A stretch of DNA of 64,000 bases, taken from Thermoplasmata archaeon. Its GTDB lineage: Archaea > Thermoplasmatota > Thermoplasmata > Lutacidiplasmatales > UBA184. The notes beneath the pieces are model-generated. The model was not told the DNA's origin. It did not search any database and was given only the letters and a program-made list of their open reading frames with translations. The stretch lies in contig JAKAUN010000008.1 of assembly GCA_021817605.1 (NCBI GenBank), positions 105,561 to 169,560 on the forward strand. The letters run 5' to 3'. The stretch's first letter is position 1. Each line of letters begins with the position of its first letter. Positions 25,553 to 34,159 of the stretch are shown here, one piece after another. The position numbers were made by a program, and so were the translations under genes.

Positions 25553-26435
25553 TCGGCCCGTGGAGGGGCTCGTGTCCCTCGTCCTGGGCGCGCTGGAAGA
25601 GGACCGCTACCGTCAGGACCGCACGACGCGGGCCGTGCTGCCGAGGCCCCTCCGCGCGGTCGGGATCGTTACCGCCGAGCGCGTGGGCGTGGTCTCGGGG
25701 CTCGCGGCGGTCGCCGAGGCCTCCCGCAGGGTGGGGCTTCGGGCCACGACCCGCTCCAAGGACGGGGCCCGCGTCGGCCCCGGCCAAGAGGTCCTCCGTC
25801 TCGAGGGCGACGCCCGCCGGATCCTCGCCGTGGAGCGCAGCCTGCTCAACGTGCTGATGCACGCGAGCGGGGTGGCGAGCGCGACGGCCCGGGCCGTCCG
25901 GGCGGCACGAGGCTCGCGTCCCCGTCTCGAGGTCTGGGCGACGCGCAAGACGCTCCCCGGCCTCCGCGACCTCGAGAAGGCGGCGGTCGTGCACGGAGGG
26001 GGCCGACCCCACCGACGCGACCTCTCCGACGGGGTCCTCGTCAAGAACAATCACCTCGCCCTCGTTCCGCTCGAGGAGGCGCTCCGCCGGCTCGCCCGAC
26101 GGGAAGCCCGACGGGAGGGCGGCGGCCGGCCGATCCAGGTCGAGGTCCGCACCGCCGACGAGGCCGTGCGCGCGGCCCGAGCCGGCGCGACCGCGCTGCT
26201 CGTCGACAACGCCCCCCCCGCCCGGGCCCGGGCGATCCTCTCGGTCCTGCGGGCCGCCCGGCTGCGTCGCGGCCTCTGGGTCGAGCTCTCGGGGGGGATC
26301 ACCCCGGAGAACGTGGGATGCTACCGAAAGGTCGGGGCGGATGCGGTGAGCCTGGGGTGCCTCACCCACTCGGCCGAGGCGCTTCCTTTCCACCTCAAGC
26401 TTCGGCCCCCGAGGTTAAGTCGGCGGGCGAACTAG
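25536..26435 (+). CDS. nadC: Nicotinate-nucleotide pyrophosphorylase (carboxylating)
   Basis: Converts quinolinate and PRPP to nicotinate mononucleotide in NAD synthesis. Family marks are 'ERSLLNVLMHASGVASATA', 'WATRKTLPGLRDLEKAAVVHGGG', 'DGVLVKNNHL', and the C-terminal barrel strands 'IQVEVRTADEA' and 'ALLVDNAP'. ATG 25536 gives 299 residues and a 17-base overlap with the AAA/TPR gene; an upstream start at 25503 is less likely. nadA follows 17 bases after the stop, so quinolinate synthesis and use are co-transcribed. Confidence 0.93.
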   Translation: MPRRPDRPVEGLVSLVLGALEEDRYRQDRTTRAVLPRPLRAVGIVTAERVGVVSGLAAVAEASRRVGLRATTRSKDGARVGPGQEVLRLEGDARRILAVERSLLNVLMHASGVASATARAVRAARGSRPRLEVWATRKTLPGLRDLEKAAVVHGGGRPHRRDLSDGVLVKNNHLALVPLEEALRRLARREARREGGGRPIQVEVRTADEAVRAARAGATALLVDNAPPARARAILSVLRAARLRRGLWVELSGGITPENVGCYRKVGADAVSLGCLTHSAEALPFHLKLRPPRLSRRAN

Positions 26436-26452
26436 TTCGTCCGGTACCGACC

Positions 26453-27358
26453 GTGACGCTCGCCGAGGAGATCCGCACGCTCAAGGAGGAACGGGACGCC
26501 GTCCTCCTTGCCCACAACTACCAGCGCCCGGAGGTCCAGGACATAGCCGATTTCGTCGGCGACTCGCTCTATCTCTCGCGCAAGGCGATGGAATCCGACC
26601 GCTCGGTGATCGTCTTCGCCGGCGTGAGGTTCATGGCCGAGACCGCCAAGATCCTCAACCCGCGGCGGACCGTGCTGCTTCCCGACCTCAAGGCCGGCTG
26701 CGGGCTCGCCGACGCGATCACGGCCGAGCAGCTGCGGGCCTGGAAGGCCGAACACCCCGGGGCCTTTGTCGTCGCCTACATCAACACCTCGGCGGAGGTC
26801 AAGGCCGAGGCCGACGTCTGCTGCACGAGCTCGAACGCCCTCAAGGTCGTCCAGCAGGTCGAGCCCGGACGGGAGATCCTGTTCCTGCCGGACATGTTCC
26901 TCGGCGACTACGTCCGCCGCAAGACCGGCCGTGCGATGCACCTGTGGGTCGGCGACTGTCCGGTCCATGCCAAGCTCCGTCCCGAGACCCTCGCCCGGGC
27001 CCGTGCGGAGCATCCCGGCGCCCCCGTGGTCGCCCACCCGGAGTGCGGCTGCGCGAGCCAGGTCCTCCCCGAGGTCGATCGCGTCCTCTCCACCGACGGG
27101 ATGGTCCGGTTCGCGGAGGAGACCCGCGACCGCGAGGTCCTGGTCGCCACCGAGGTCGGGATCCTGCATCGGATGCGTCGGCTCAACCCGACGACCCGCT
27201 TCTCCGCCCTGGACGCCGAGGCGGTCTGCCCGTACATGAAGGAGATCGACCTCGAAGACGTCCGCGACGCGCTGGCACGACTCCAGTACCGCATCGAGGT
27301 CGACCCCGAGGTCGCCGGGAAGGCACGACGCGCCCTCGAGCGGATGGTCGCTGCCTGA
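26453..27358 (+). CDS. nadA: Quinolinate synthase
   Basis: Condenses iminoaspartate with dihydroxyacetone phosphate to quinolinate, using an oxygen-labile 4Fe-4S cluster. Three cluster cysteines are visible: 'LKAGCGLAD', 'VCCTSSNAL' and 'PECGCASQV'. Also 'AHNYQRPEVQDIADFVGDS' at the N-terminus. GTG 26453 gives 301 residues, the usual NadA length; the ORF-track start is about 45 residues earlier and runs back into nadC. No L-aspartate oxidase or aspartate dehydrogenase is in the window. Confidence 0.95.
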   Translation: MTLAEEIRTLKEERDAVLLAHNYQRPEVQDIADFVGDSLYLSRKAMESDRSVIVFAGVRFMAETAKILNPRRTVLLPDLKAGCGLADAITAEQLRAWKAEHPGAFVVAYINTSAEVKAEADVCCTSSNALKVVQQVEPGREILFLPDMFLGDYVRRKTGRAMHLWVGDCPVHAKLRPETLARARAEHPGAPVVAHPECGCASQVLPEVDRVLSTDGMVRFAEETRDREVLVATEVGILHRMRRLNPTTRFSALDAEAVCPYMKEIDLEDVRDALARLQYRIEVDPEVAGKARRALERMVAA

Positions 27359-27382
27359 GCGGCGCCCGCCGGCCTACGGCCC

Positions 27383-27751
27383 CTACAGGTGGGGGAGGAT
27401 CGTCCCGAGATGGGACTTCCACAGGTAGTAGGTGTAGCCGAAGAGGACGAGCGCGCCCAGGAAGACGACCCCGATGGCGCTCCACGCCGGCTTCTTCGTC
27501 AGGTAGAAGTGCGGGCTCAGCGGGTTGATCCGGGTTCCCAGGAGCGAGAAGCCCGAGAGGAACAGGGTGACCCCGAGGCTCGCCGGGAGCAAGAGCGAGT
27601 AGCGGCCGAGGAAGACACCGAGCACGACGAAGAACACCGCGACGGGGATCGCGGCATGCGACCGACGCGACTCCTTCGACGCGCGCGAGGCTGGGAGCGG
27701 GGGCGCGTCGCGGGGCCTCGGGCGGCTCCCTTGCTGCGCGTCGGGTCCCAA
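27383..27751 (-). CDS. Small membrane protein of unknown function
   Basis: About 122 residues. A basic, Pro-rich N-terminal tail (about 1-33) precedes three hydrophobic segments: 'IPVAVFFVVLGVFLGRY', 'LPASLGVTLFLSGFSLL' and 'AWSAIGVVFLGALVLFGYTYYL'. No family is recognised. It converges with nadA (gap of about 24 bases) and is divergent from the small zinc protein. The start is uncertain: TTG 27751 is taken because a 'ttttaccc' TATA-like element lies about 35 bases upstream on its strand. Confidence 0.55.
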   Translation of the reverse strand: MGPDAQQGSRPRPRDAPPLPASRASKESRRSHAAIPVAVFFVVLGVFLGRYSLLLPASLGVTLFLSGFSLLGTRINPLSPHFYLTKKPAWSAIGVVFLGALVLFGYTYYLWKSHLGTILPHL

Positions 27752-27808
27752 CGGCCCTCCGTTCCCCCCTTCCTGTGCGAGCGATGGGTAAAAGGGTAGG
27801 GGGCGCCT

Positions 27809-28177
27809 ATGCCCTCCGTGCTCGACCCTCCCGACTGGTCCCGCGGCGTCCGCCGGGTCACGGACGCCCTCTCCAAGGGACCCCCGTCGCTCCGGCCGAA
27901 GCTGCCGGAACCTCCGGAGTTCCGGGCCCATCCGTTCGTGCCCGCCGGCACGTGCGTCGATTGCGGACGGAAGGTCGGCTCCACCTACGCCGTTCCCCGC
28001 TGCTGGGAGTGTGCCCGTCCTCTGTGCGAGGACTGCTTCTGGCACCACCGGCTCGCCCCTGCCGACCACCGCTGCACGGCCTGCTCGGCCCGAAGCGGCG
28101 CGTCGCCCCCGTCGACCTCCGGGGCGATGTCGCGCTCGGGAGCGTTCAGCGGCGGGAAGGGCCCCTCTTCGCCGTAA
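27809..28177 (+). CDS. Small cysteine-rich zinc-binding protein
   Basis: A 122-residue hypothetical protein with a compact zinc module in the middle: 'CVDCGRKVG', 'CWECARPLCEDCFWHH' and 'HRCTACSA' (about 50-95). The C-x2-C pairs with His residues resemble a B-box or cross-brace finger that binds two zinc ions. Flanks are Pro/Ser-rich and probably disordered. The 3' end overlaps the polX 3' end on the other strand by 32 bases. Function unknown; protein-protein contact is the commonest role for such folds. Confidence 0.6.
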   Translation: MPSVLDPPDWSRGVRRVTDALSKGPPSLRPKLPEPPEFRAHPFVPAGTCVDCGRKVGSTYAVPRCWECARPLCEDCFWHHRLAPADHRCTACSARSGASPPSTSGAMSRSGAFSGGKGPSSP

Positions 28178-29789
28178 GCAGCTCGGCGGGTCGTCTCGCG
28201 TTGCGCACGTCCTTCGGCTCGGCGCCCGCCCTGCGGGCGAATCCCACGGCGACCGCCCGGGTCGGGCTCTCCAAAGGCTCGGTAAGTCCGGTGGGAACGC
28301 TCAACAAAAGTCCGCTCTCGCGGGCGACCCGCGCCAGGGTCGAATCGGCACGGCCTTCCCCGGGACCGACCTCGACCGCGGCGCCGACCGAACGGGCTAG
28401 GTCGAGCGACGCCTGCGCCTCCCGACCCTCCGGGCCGGGAAGGTGGGCGACCACGAGGCAGGGCGGAGCGGGCCCCTTGGCCGCCCGCGAGGCGGAGCCG
28501 GACGGGCGCGCGACCAGATAGTCGACCGCGACGGAAGCGAGCTCGGGCGGGAGCGACGGGCCGTCGACCTCGGCGACGGCAAAGAGACGAACCTCCCGTG
28601 AAGCGCCCGAGGCCAGGCGCTCGAGGAGGGGCGCGGGGGCCAGACGCACCTCGCCCTTCCCGATCGCCTGTGCGACGACGACCCCCACGTAGGCGAGCGA
28701 GCGGTCCTTGGCCGCGGCGAGCAGCGCCTCGAGCTGAGGGAGACCACCGGGCGGAGGGAGATGGACATGCAGGTCCCCGAGGAGGTCGTCGCTCTCGATC
28801 AGCTTCGGAAGACGGCCCGCCTTCGCGAGGTCGATTTCGCCGCGGTCCTCCCGGAGCTCGGGAGCTATCCACGGCAGGTCGAGGAGGGCGTAGAGCTCCT
28901 CCTCCGTGCGCCCTCCGATCCTCTGCTCGCCGCGGAACGCGCCGTACTCGTTGAGCTTCAACCCCCGATCGCGGGCGAGCGAGCGCAGCCTCACGTTGTG
29001 GTCCTTCGACCCCGTGAAGTACTGGAGGGCGGCGCCGAAGGCCTCGGGCTCGACCACCCTCAGGTCGACCTGGAGCCCCTGGTCGAGGACCGCCGTCTCC
29101 TTCGTGGGTCCGCGAAGGAGCACCCGACGGACCTGCGGGAGGGCGGAGAAGAGATCGAAGACCTTCTCCGCCTGGTCCGAAGTTGCCAGGATGTCGAGGT
29201 CGCCGACGCTCTCGCGTCCCCGACGGAAGCTGCCGGCGACCGCCACGTCATGCACGGGAGCGCCGGCCTTGAGCGCCGAGACGATCGCCGCGGCCAGAGG
29301 GTAGGCGTCCTCGATCGGGAGGCGGCCGGCGGCCGGAGTAGTCGCTGCGGCCTCGAGGGCAGCGCGCACCTGGGCGATCTTCTTCTCGCCGAAGCCCCGG
29401 GCACCCGCCAGCTTTCCCGCGGCGATGGCGTCGCCGAGCTCGGCGGGACCTTCGATGCCGAACTCGGTCCAGAACCGGCGGACGGTCTTCGGTCCGAGCC
29501 CGGGGAGCCGCATGAGCTCCCGAAGGCCGGGAGGGACCTCCCGTCGGAGCTGGTCGAGGTAGGGAAGCGCGCCGGTGCGGAGCAGCTCCTGGATCTTGGC
29601 GTCGATCGCCTCCCCGACCCCGGGGACCTCGGTGAGGGCCCCGCGGGCGACCACCTCCTCCACGCCCTCCGCGAGCGACTCGATCGACCGCGCGGCCCGA
29701 CGGTAGGCCTCCGGCTTGAACTTCTCGCCGAGCACGTCCAAGAGGTCGGCGATCTCGAGCAGGCGTTCTACGACCTCAGCGTTCTTCAC
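28146..29789 (-). CDS. polX: Family X DNA polymerase with degenerate PHP domain
   Basis: Gap-filling repair polymerase of 547 residues. The N-terminal 8-kDa-like domain has a helix-hairpin-helix ('LTEVPGVGEAIDAKI') and a second in 'LMRLPGLGPKTVRRF'. The nucleotidyl-transfer site has 'GSFRRGRESVGDLDIL' and the third Asp in 'LQVDLRVVEPEAF'. A PHP phosphoesterase domain should follow. Only its first motif survives ('GDLHVHLPPPGG'); the 'AITDHS' block and later His/Asp ligands are missing, so 3'-5' exonuclease activity is probably lost. The GTG at 29789 is the natural start; the longer ORF runs into the GNAT gene. Confidence 0.87.
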   Translation of the reverse strand: MKNAEVVERLLEIADLLDVLGEKFKPEAYRRAARSIESLAEGVEEVVARGALTEVPGVGEAIDAKIQELLRTGALPYLDQLRREVPPGLRELMRLPGLGPKTVRRFWTEFGIEGPAELGDAIAAGKLAGARGFGEKKIAQVRAALEAAATTPAAGRLPIEDAYPLAAAIVSALKAGAPVHDVAVAGSFRRGRESVGDLDILATSDQAEKVFDLFSALPQVRRVLLRGPTKETAVLDQGLQVDLRVVEPEAFGAALQYFTGSKDHNVRLRSLARDRGLKLNEYGAFRGEQRIGGRTEEELYALLDLPWIAPELREDRGEIDLAKAGRLPKLIESDDLLGDLHVHLPPPGGLPQLEALLAAAKDRSLAYVGVVVAQAIGKGEVRLAPAPLLERLASGASREVRLFAVAEVDGPSLPPELASVAVDYLVARPSGSASRAAKGPAPPCLVVAHLPGPEGREAQASLDLARSVGAAVEVGPGEGRADSTLARVARESGLLLSVPTGLTEPLESPTRAVAVGFARRAGAEPKDVRNARRPAELLTAKRGPSRR

Positions 29790-29806
29790 GCCGTGCCTCT
29801 CCCTTC

Positions 29807-30625
29807 CTAGGCGGTCGGAGGCCGCGCGGCGGGCGGAACCTCGATCCATAACCGTCGTCCGACGGTGCGGAACCCGAGGCCGGAGTAGACGTGGCGGGCT
29901 GCCTCCGCGTCCTCGCGCACGAAAAGCCCTGTCGGCGCCTGGGCGCGCTCCGCCTCGTCGATGAGAGCTCCCACCAGCCGACGGCTGAGGCCATGGCCGC
30001 GCACCTCGCGGTCGACGTAGACCCCGGCCACGATCCAGACCCGCGGAAGCCGGACGGCGGCCCGTGTCACTCCGACCAGGATGCCGTTCTCGTAAGCCCC
30101 CCATATCGGCTCCTCGGCCGGGTCGATCAACGCGTAGTCGGGTCTCTCGTGCTCGTCGCCACGGAGGCTCCAGGCACGCAGCTCCGCGCGGTCGGGACGG
30201 CCCAGGCGGCGTACGATCCCCTCGGGGTCGGTCGGTCCGAGGCTCCCCCGTTCCCGCCAGAGGAGCAACAGGGGGCTCGCGCGCGCGTGGGGGTAAAGGG
30301 CGCGAAGCGCCTCCGCCCCTTCGCGCGGCACGACCGCGACGAACGGCGGGGCCGGGAACCGGTGGACCAGGGCGGCGCTGCGGCGCGCGTCGCCGACCCA
30401 GTGGACGACCGGCCGCTCCGGGCGCCCCAGCCAGAGGAGCAAATAGCCCACGGTGCGACCGCCCTCGACCGCCGAGACGAACCGCACGCTGCCGGGAAGC
30501 CGAAGCAGGTCCCAGAGAGCGTAGGCGTGCGGTAGCGGGTCGTCGCGGGCAGCCTCCTCGAGCCAGAGACGGTCGATCGTGGGCCGCAGCTCCACGGGCC
30601 CGGGGCTCCCCGCGGACACGCCCAC
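29807..30625 (-). CDS. GNAT-family N-acetyltransferase
   Basis: A 272-residue protein, longer than a single GNAT domain. The C-terminal part has the acetyl-CoA loop 'IVAGVYVDREVRGHGLSRRLV' (R/Q-x-x-G-x-G/A type) and 'GLFVREDAEAARHVYSGLGFRTVGRR'. The N-terminal half has weaker GNAT-like features ('SVRFVSAVEGGRTVGYLLLWL'), suggesting a two-domain acetyltransferase. The substrate is unknown. It ends 17 bases before polX on the same strand, so the two probably share a transcript. Confidence 0.75.
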   Translation of the reverse strand: MGVSAGSPGPVELRPTIDRLWLEEAARDDPLPHAYALWDLLRLPGSVRFVSAVEGGRTVGYLLLWLGRPERPVVHWVGDARRSAALVHRFPAPPFVAVVPREGAEALRALYPHARASPLLLLWRERGSLGPTDPEGIVRRLGRPDRAELRAWSLRGDEHERPDYALIDPAEEPIWGAYENGILVGVTRAAVRLPRVWIVAGVYVDREVRGHGLSRRLVGALIDEAERAQAPTGLFVREDAEAARHVYSGLGFRTVGRRLWIEVPPAARPPTA

Positions 30626-30702
30626 GCCATCCCGCCCGGTTAGTTAGCCACGCGGGGTCGGCCACGGACAAGGGCTAAGCGGGGCGCAGGGTCCTTGCCG
30701 GT

Positions 30703-31575
30703 GTGCGGGCGCACCGACCGTCCGTGGCGTTCCCGGTCCATCTCGAGGAGCTCTACGGCCGCTTCCCGTTCGAGCGCTCGTTCGCCGACGACCCGATCTC
30801 CTCCGTGCGGCCCCTCGCCCGGGACCGCCGTAGGGCGGAGGTCGCGGGGATCTTCGCCGCGACGCTGGCTGTCGGCGGCACCGCCGCCATCCGCACGGCG
30901 ATCGGGCGCTTGGCCGCGATGGTCGACGGGGATGTCTCCCGTCTGGTCGACCCCTCCTGGGCTTCGGAGCGCGCCCGACGGCTTCGGCCGTTCCGCCATC
31001 GCTGGATCCGAGGCGAGCAGCTCGATCACCTCGCCGCGAACCTGGCCGACTATTACGAGGGGTCCGAGAGCCTGGAGGCAGAGTTCCTCCAAGGCTTCGA
31101 GCTCGGGGGGTTCGACCACGGGCTCGATGCCCTCGCCCGGGTCCTCCGCGGCGGCTCCCGCACGGCCCCTCGCGGCTACGCGGCGCTGTTCCCCACTCCG
31201 CTCGGCTCGCTCAAGAGCCCCGCCAAGCGTCTCACCCTGTTCGTGCGGTGGATGGTCCGCGAGCGGTATCCGGACCTCGGGGTCTGGCGCCGGGTGCCCA
31301 CCGGCGAGCTGCGGGTCCCCCTCGACCAGCACGTCCACTGGATCGCCTACCACCTCGGCCTCACCACCCGCCGCAGCCGCTCGTGGAACACGGTCGAAGA
31401 GGTGACCGAAGCGCTGCGCCGGATCGACCCGATCGATCCGGTCCGCTACGACTTCGTGCTCTGCCACACGGGGATCTCGGGCGATTGCCCGAAGGAACGG
31501 GACCTTACCGTCTGCGGCCCGTGCTCGATGCGGCCCGACTGCCTCCTCTGGCGGGACCGCAGGGCGGCGACATGA
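30703..31575 (+). CDS. DUF2400 (TIGR02757) family HhH/Fe-S protein
   Basis: A 290-residue protein of the DUF2400 family, which resembles base-excision DNA glycosylases. Family segments seen are 'RAEVAGIFAATLAVGG', 'SPAKRLTLFVRWMVR', 'DLGVW', 'VPLDQHVHWIAYHLGLT' and 'DPVRYDFVLCHTGISG'. A cysteine cluster near the C-terminus (C-x8-C-x2-C-x5-C, 'VCGPCSMRPDC') matches an endonuclease-III-like 4Fe-4S loop. A repair function is plausible but unproven for the family. The 3' ATGA overlap couples it to the next gene. GTG 30703 lies at leaderless distance from 'ggctaagc'. Confidence 0.82.
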   Translation: MRAHRPSVAFPVHLEELYGRFPFERSFADDPISSVRPLARDRRRAEVAGIFAATLAVGGTAAIRTAIGRLAAMVDGDVSRLVDPSWASERARRLRPFRHRWIRGEQLDHLAANLADYYEGSESLEAEFLQGFELGGFDHGLDALARVLRGGSRTAPRGYAALFPTPLGSLKSPAKRLTLFVRWMVRERYPDLGVWRRVPTGELRVPLDQHVHWIAYHLGLTTRRSRSWNTVEEVTEALRRIDPIDPVRYDFVLCHTGISGDCPKERDLTVCGPCSMRPDCLLWRDRRAAT

Positions 31576-31970
31576 GCCCGGCGCTGCCGGTCGATGACGG
31601 GTTGCTCGCGCGGCTGCGGGAAGGCTACCGCGCCATCGTCTGGACGACCGTCCCCTCCCGCCGCCGGGGCGGGGGGGGCCGCACGGTGCGCGAAGCCCAC
31701 CTCCACGACGAGACGGCCCGTGTCGAGACCTGGGGAGCCGGCGACGCCGGCGGGATCGCGGTCACCTCCGGACCGGTCGGCGCCCTCGTCCTCCTCCTGG
31801 AGATCGACCGACGCGGACCTCCGACCGCCCTCGGCGCGCGAAACGCCGGCAGCGACGCCTCGTTCCCGGAGGGGGCGATCGTGGCGACCTGGACCGCCGA
31901 CGGGCTCGCGGCCGACTCCCGCCCGAGCCTCAAGGACCTCGTGGAGCTCGCTCGCTATGCCCTGCCGTGA
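31572..31970 (+). CDS. Hypothetical protein coupled to the DUF2400 gene
   Basis: A 132-residue protein without a recognised domain. The sequence alternates beta-prone stretches ('AIVWTTVPSRR', 'GIAVTSGPVGALVLLLEID', 'AIVATWTADGL') and ends in a helix ('LKDLVELARYAL'), suggesting a small alpha/beta fold. No catalytic or metal motif is visible. Its ATG overlaps the TGA of the DUF2400 gene, so the two are co-translated. Confidence 0.6.
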   Translation: MSPALPVDDGLLARLREGYRAIVWTTVPSRRRGGGGRTVREAHLHDETARVETWGAGDAGGIAVTSGPVGALVLLLEIDRRGPPTALGARNAGSDASFPEGAIVATWTADGLAADSRPSLKDLVELARYALP

Positions 31971-31976
31971 TCCGGC

Positions 31977-31992
31977 GGATATTGTTATATCC
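31977..31992. promoter_or_regulatory. Palindromic operator overlapping the marR promoter
   Basis: 'ggatat-tgtt-atatcc' is a perfect 6+4+6 inverted repeat. Its right half overlaps the TATA-like 'gttatatcc' that lies about 33-41 bases before the MarR ATG. A dimeric MarR protein bound here would block the TATA-binding protein, so autorepression of the marR-MFS pair is the natural reading. Confidence 0.6.
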
Positions 31993-32024
31993 TAATCATT
32001 TTGCAACCTAGCGGTATAGCGGCC

Positions 32025-32522
32025 ATGCCGTCTTCTCCGCGACCTTCGGTCCCGACGCCGCGGGCAGCCTCGCCCGAGGCGCTCGCCGGCTCGGTCCGCG
32101 ACGTGATGCGGACGCTCCTGCGCCGGCTCCACCCGGTGCTCGAGGAGGAGGGGATCTCCATGGGCCAGTTCTGGGGGCTGCATGTCGTCAGCCGGTTCGG
32201 CCCCACGTCGGTCCGCTCGGTCGCCGACCACCTGCTGGTGTCGGCCCCGACCGCATGCACGAACCTCGATGCGCTGGTCCGCGCCGGCCTTCTCGAGCGT
32301 CGGCGCTCGGAGGCCGACCGCCGCGTGGTCGAGGTCGCCCTCACCCCGAGGGGGCGACGGGCCGAGGCCCGTGTCGGACGGGCGATCGCGCGGATGATGG
32401 ACGAGGGAACGCGCCGCATCCCCCGCCACGATCTCGAGGTCGCCGGAAGGGTCTTCCGCTCCCTGGTAGACCGGCTGGAGGCGACCGACTCCCCGTCCCG
32501 GAACCGGCCGAGGGCCTCATGA
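32025..32522 (+). CDS. MarR-family transcriptional regulator
   Basis: A 165-residue winged-helix dimer. The DNA-binding core is 'TSVRSVADHLLVSAPTACTNLDALVRAGLLERRRSEADRRVVEVALTPRG' (about 64-113), the classic MarR helix-turn-helix plus wing. N- and C-terminal helices would form the dimer interface. It overlaps the MFS transporter gene (ATGA), a standard drug-responsive pair. The 16-bp palindrome at its promoter is the likely binding site. ATG 32025 is preferred over the TTG at 32001. Confidence 0.9.
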   Translation: MPSSPRPSVPTPRAASPEALAGSVRDVMRTLLRRLHPVLEEEGISMGQFWGLHVVSRFGPTSVRSVADHLLVSAPTACTNLDALVRAGLLERRRSEADRRVVEVALTPRGRRAEARVGRAIARMMDEGTRRIPRHDLEVAGRVFRSLVDRLEATDSPSRNRPRAS

Positions 32523-34129
32523 CCGACCGCTCGGGCGAGCTCACCGCGGCAGGGACGCCGTACGTCCCGCGCGCCGCCCTCGCCGTCCTGCTCGTCCTCG
32601 CCGGGATGGCCGTCACGGTCACTTACGTGGAGACGATGGTCCTTCCGGCGTTCAAGCAGTTCATCACGTTCTTCGGCGGCGCGGCGCCGACCACGGTCGC
32701 CTGGATCCTCTCGGCCTACCTCTTGGTCGGGACGGTGGCGACCCCGATCTTCGGCAAGCTCGGGGACAAGTACGGGAAAAAGCGCGTGCTCCTCTTCGTA
32801 ATGGGCGTCTACGCGGTCGCCGTGGCGCTGGCCGGGTTCACGCCGAACCTCGGCGCGTACTTCGGCGTCTCCCGGCCCGGCCAGATCTACCTCCTGATCG
32901 CGGTGCGCGCGGTCCAGGGGGTCGGCATGGCGATGTTCCCGCTCGCCTTCGCGATGATCCCCGAGGTGTTCCCGGCCGCGCGTGTCGGACCGGCCCAGGG
33001 CGCCGTCTCCGCCATGTTCGCGACGGGAGCGGCCATAGGCCTCTCCGTCGGCGGCTGGGTCGCGCAGGACTTCGGCTGGCAGTTCACCTACCACACGGTC
33101 GTCCCGGTGGCGATCGCCCTGTTCGTTTTCGCCGCCTGGCTCCTCCACGAGTCCCCGCACCGCCACCCCCACCCCATCGACCTCCCCGGCATCGCGAGCC
33201 TCGGCGTCGCGCTCACGATGTTCCTCCTCGGGATCACCGAGGGGACCGCCTGGGGATGGACGAACCTGGCCGCCGTCCGCCTCGGAGGAGGGCTCGCCTG
33301 GGGGGTCCCGGAGTTCTTCCTTCTCGCCGCCGTGGGACTCGCCTTCTTCCTCTACTGGGAGCCCCGGGCGACGTTCCCGGTCGTCTCGTTCCGGGCGCTC
33401 AAGGAGCGCAACATCCTCATCTCCAACGTCACCGGGATGGTCACCGGTCTTGCGATGTTCCTCATCTTCGTGACCGACGCCTACCTTGCGGAGCTGGCCG
33501 TTCCGCCGGGCTTTGCTCTCAGCGAGTCGCACTTCGGCCTGATCGCGCTCCCCGCGGCGCTCGGCATGCTCGTGGTAGGACCGTTCTTCGGCCTCGCCTC
33601 CTCCCGTTACGGGCCCAAGCCGACGATGCTCGTCGGCTTCGCCCTGGTCGCCGGCGGGGCGGTCGGGCTCACCCTGTACCACCACACGGTCCTCGAGATC
33701 ACGCTCTGGCCGATCCCGATCCTGGTGGGACTGGTCGGCACCATGATCGCGATGACGAACGTCATCGTCCTCACCGCCGACCGTCGCGAGCTCGGCATCC
33801 AGACCGGGATGAACCAGACGTTCCGCAACCTCGGCTCGGCGATCGGACCGGTCCTCGCGACGAGCGTCATCGCGAGCTTCACGACCCGCTACGTTCTCCC
33901 GCTCCCGGCCCCGTCGATTCCCGTGCCGACCGACACCGGGTTTGCCCTCGTCTTCGGGATGGTCGCGCTGCTTGCCGTGGTCGGCCTCGCGCTCTCCCTC
34001 GGGCTCAGGAACTTCCGTTTCGCCTCGGACGGCACGCGTCGGGAGCCTTCCGCCGCGAGCGCCTCGCCCGCGGCGGAGGCCACCGTGCCGGAGGAGGCGC
34101 GGATCGGGGCCGCGTCCCGGTCGCGCTGA
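32519..34129 (+). CDS. MFS transporter, DHA2 (14-helix) type
   Basis: A 536-residue proton-driven exporter. Motif A is seen in 'GKLGDKYGKKRVLL', the antiporter-like region in 'GVGMAMFPLAFAMI', and 'GQWQFTYH'-like 'FGWQFTYHTVVPVA' follows. About 14 hydrophobic segments are spread to residue 500, and the tail is Ala/Glu-rich. Co-translation with a MarR repressor suggests efflux of a small toxic compound or antibiotic; the substrate is not visible from sequence. Confidence 0.9.
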   Translation: MTDRSGELTAAGTPYVPRAALAVLLVLAGMAVTVTYVETMVLPAFKQFITFFGGAAPTTVAWILSAYLLVGTVATPIFGKLGDKYGKKRVLLFVMGVYAVAVALAGFTPNLGAYFGVSRPGQIYLLIAVRAVQGVGMAMFPLAFAMIPEVFPAARVGPAQGAVSAMFATGAAIGLSVGGWVAQDFGWQFTYHTVVPVAIALFVFAAWLLHESPHRHPHPIDLPGIASLGVALTMFLLGITEGTAWGWTNLAAVRLGGGLAWGVPEFFLLAAVGLAFFLYWEPRATFPVVSFRALKERNILISNVTGMVTGLAMFLIFVTDAYLAELAVPPGFALSESHFGLIALPAALGMLVVGPFFGLASSRYGPKPTMLVGFALVAGGAVGLTLYHHTVLEITLWPIPILVGLVGTMIAMTNVIVLTADRRELGIQTGMNQTFRNLGSAIGPVLATSVIASFTTRYVLPLPAPSIPVPTDTGFALVFGMVALLAVVGLALSLGLRNFRFASDGTRREPSAASASPAAEATVPEEARIGAASRSR

Positions 34130-34159
34130 ACCGCGGGGACCGGGCCTACGGGCCCCTCC

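Noticed and set aside
28146-30671. 841-residue ORF joining polX to upstream sequence
   Set aside because: The upstream third is a frame-shifted shadow of the GNAT gene at 29807-30625; polX starts naturally at GTG 29789.
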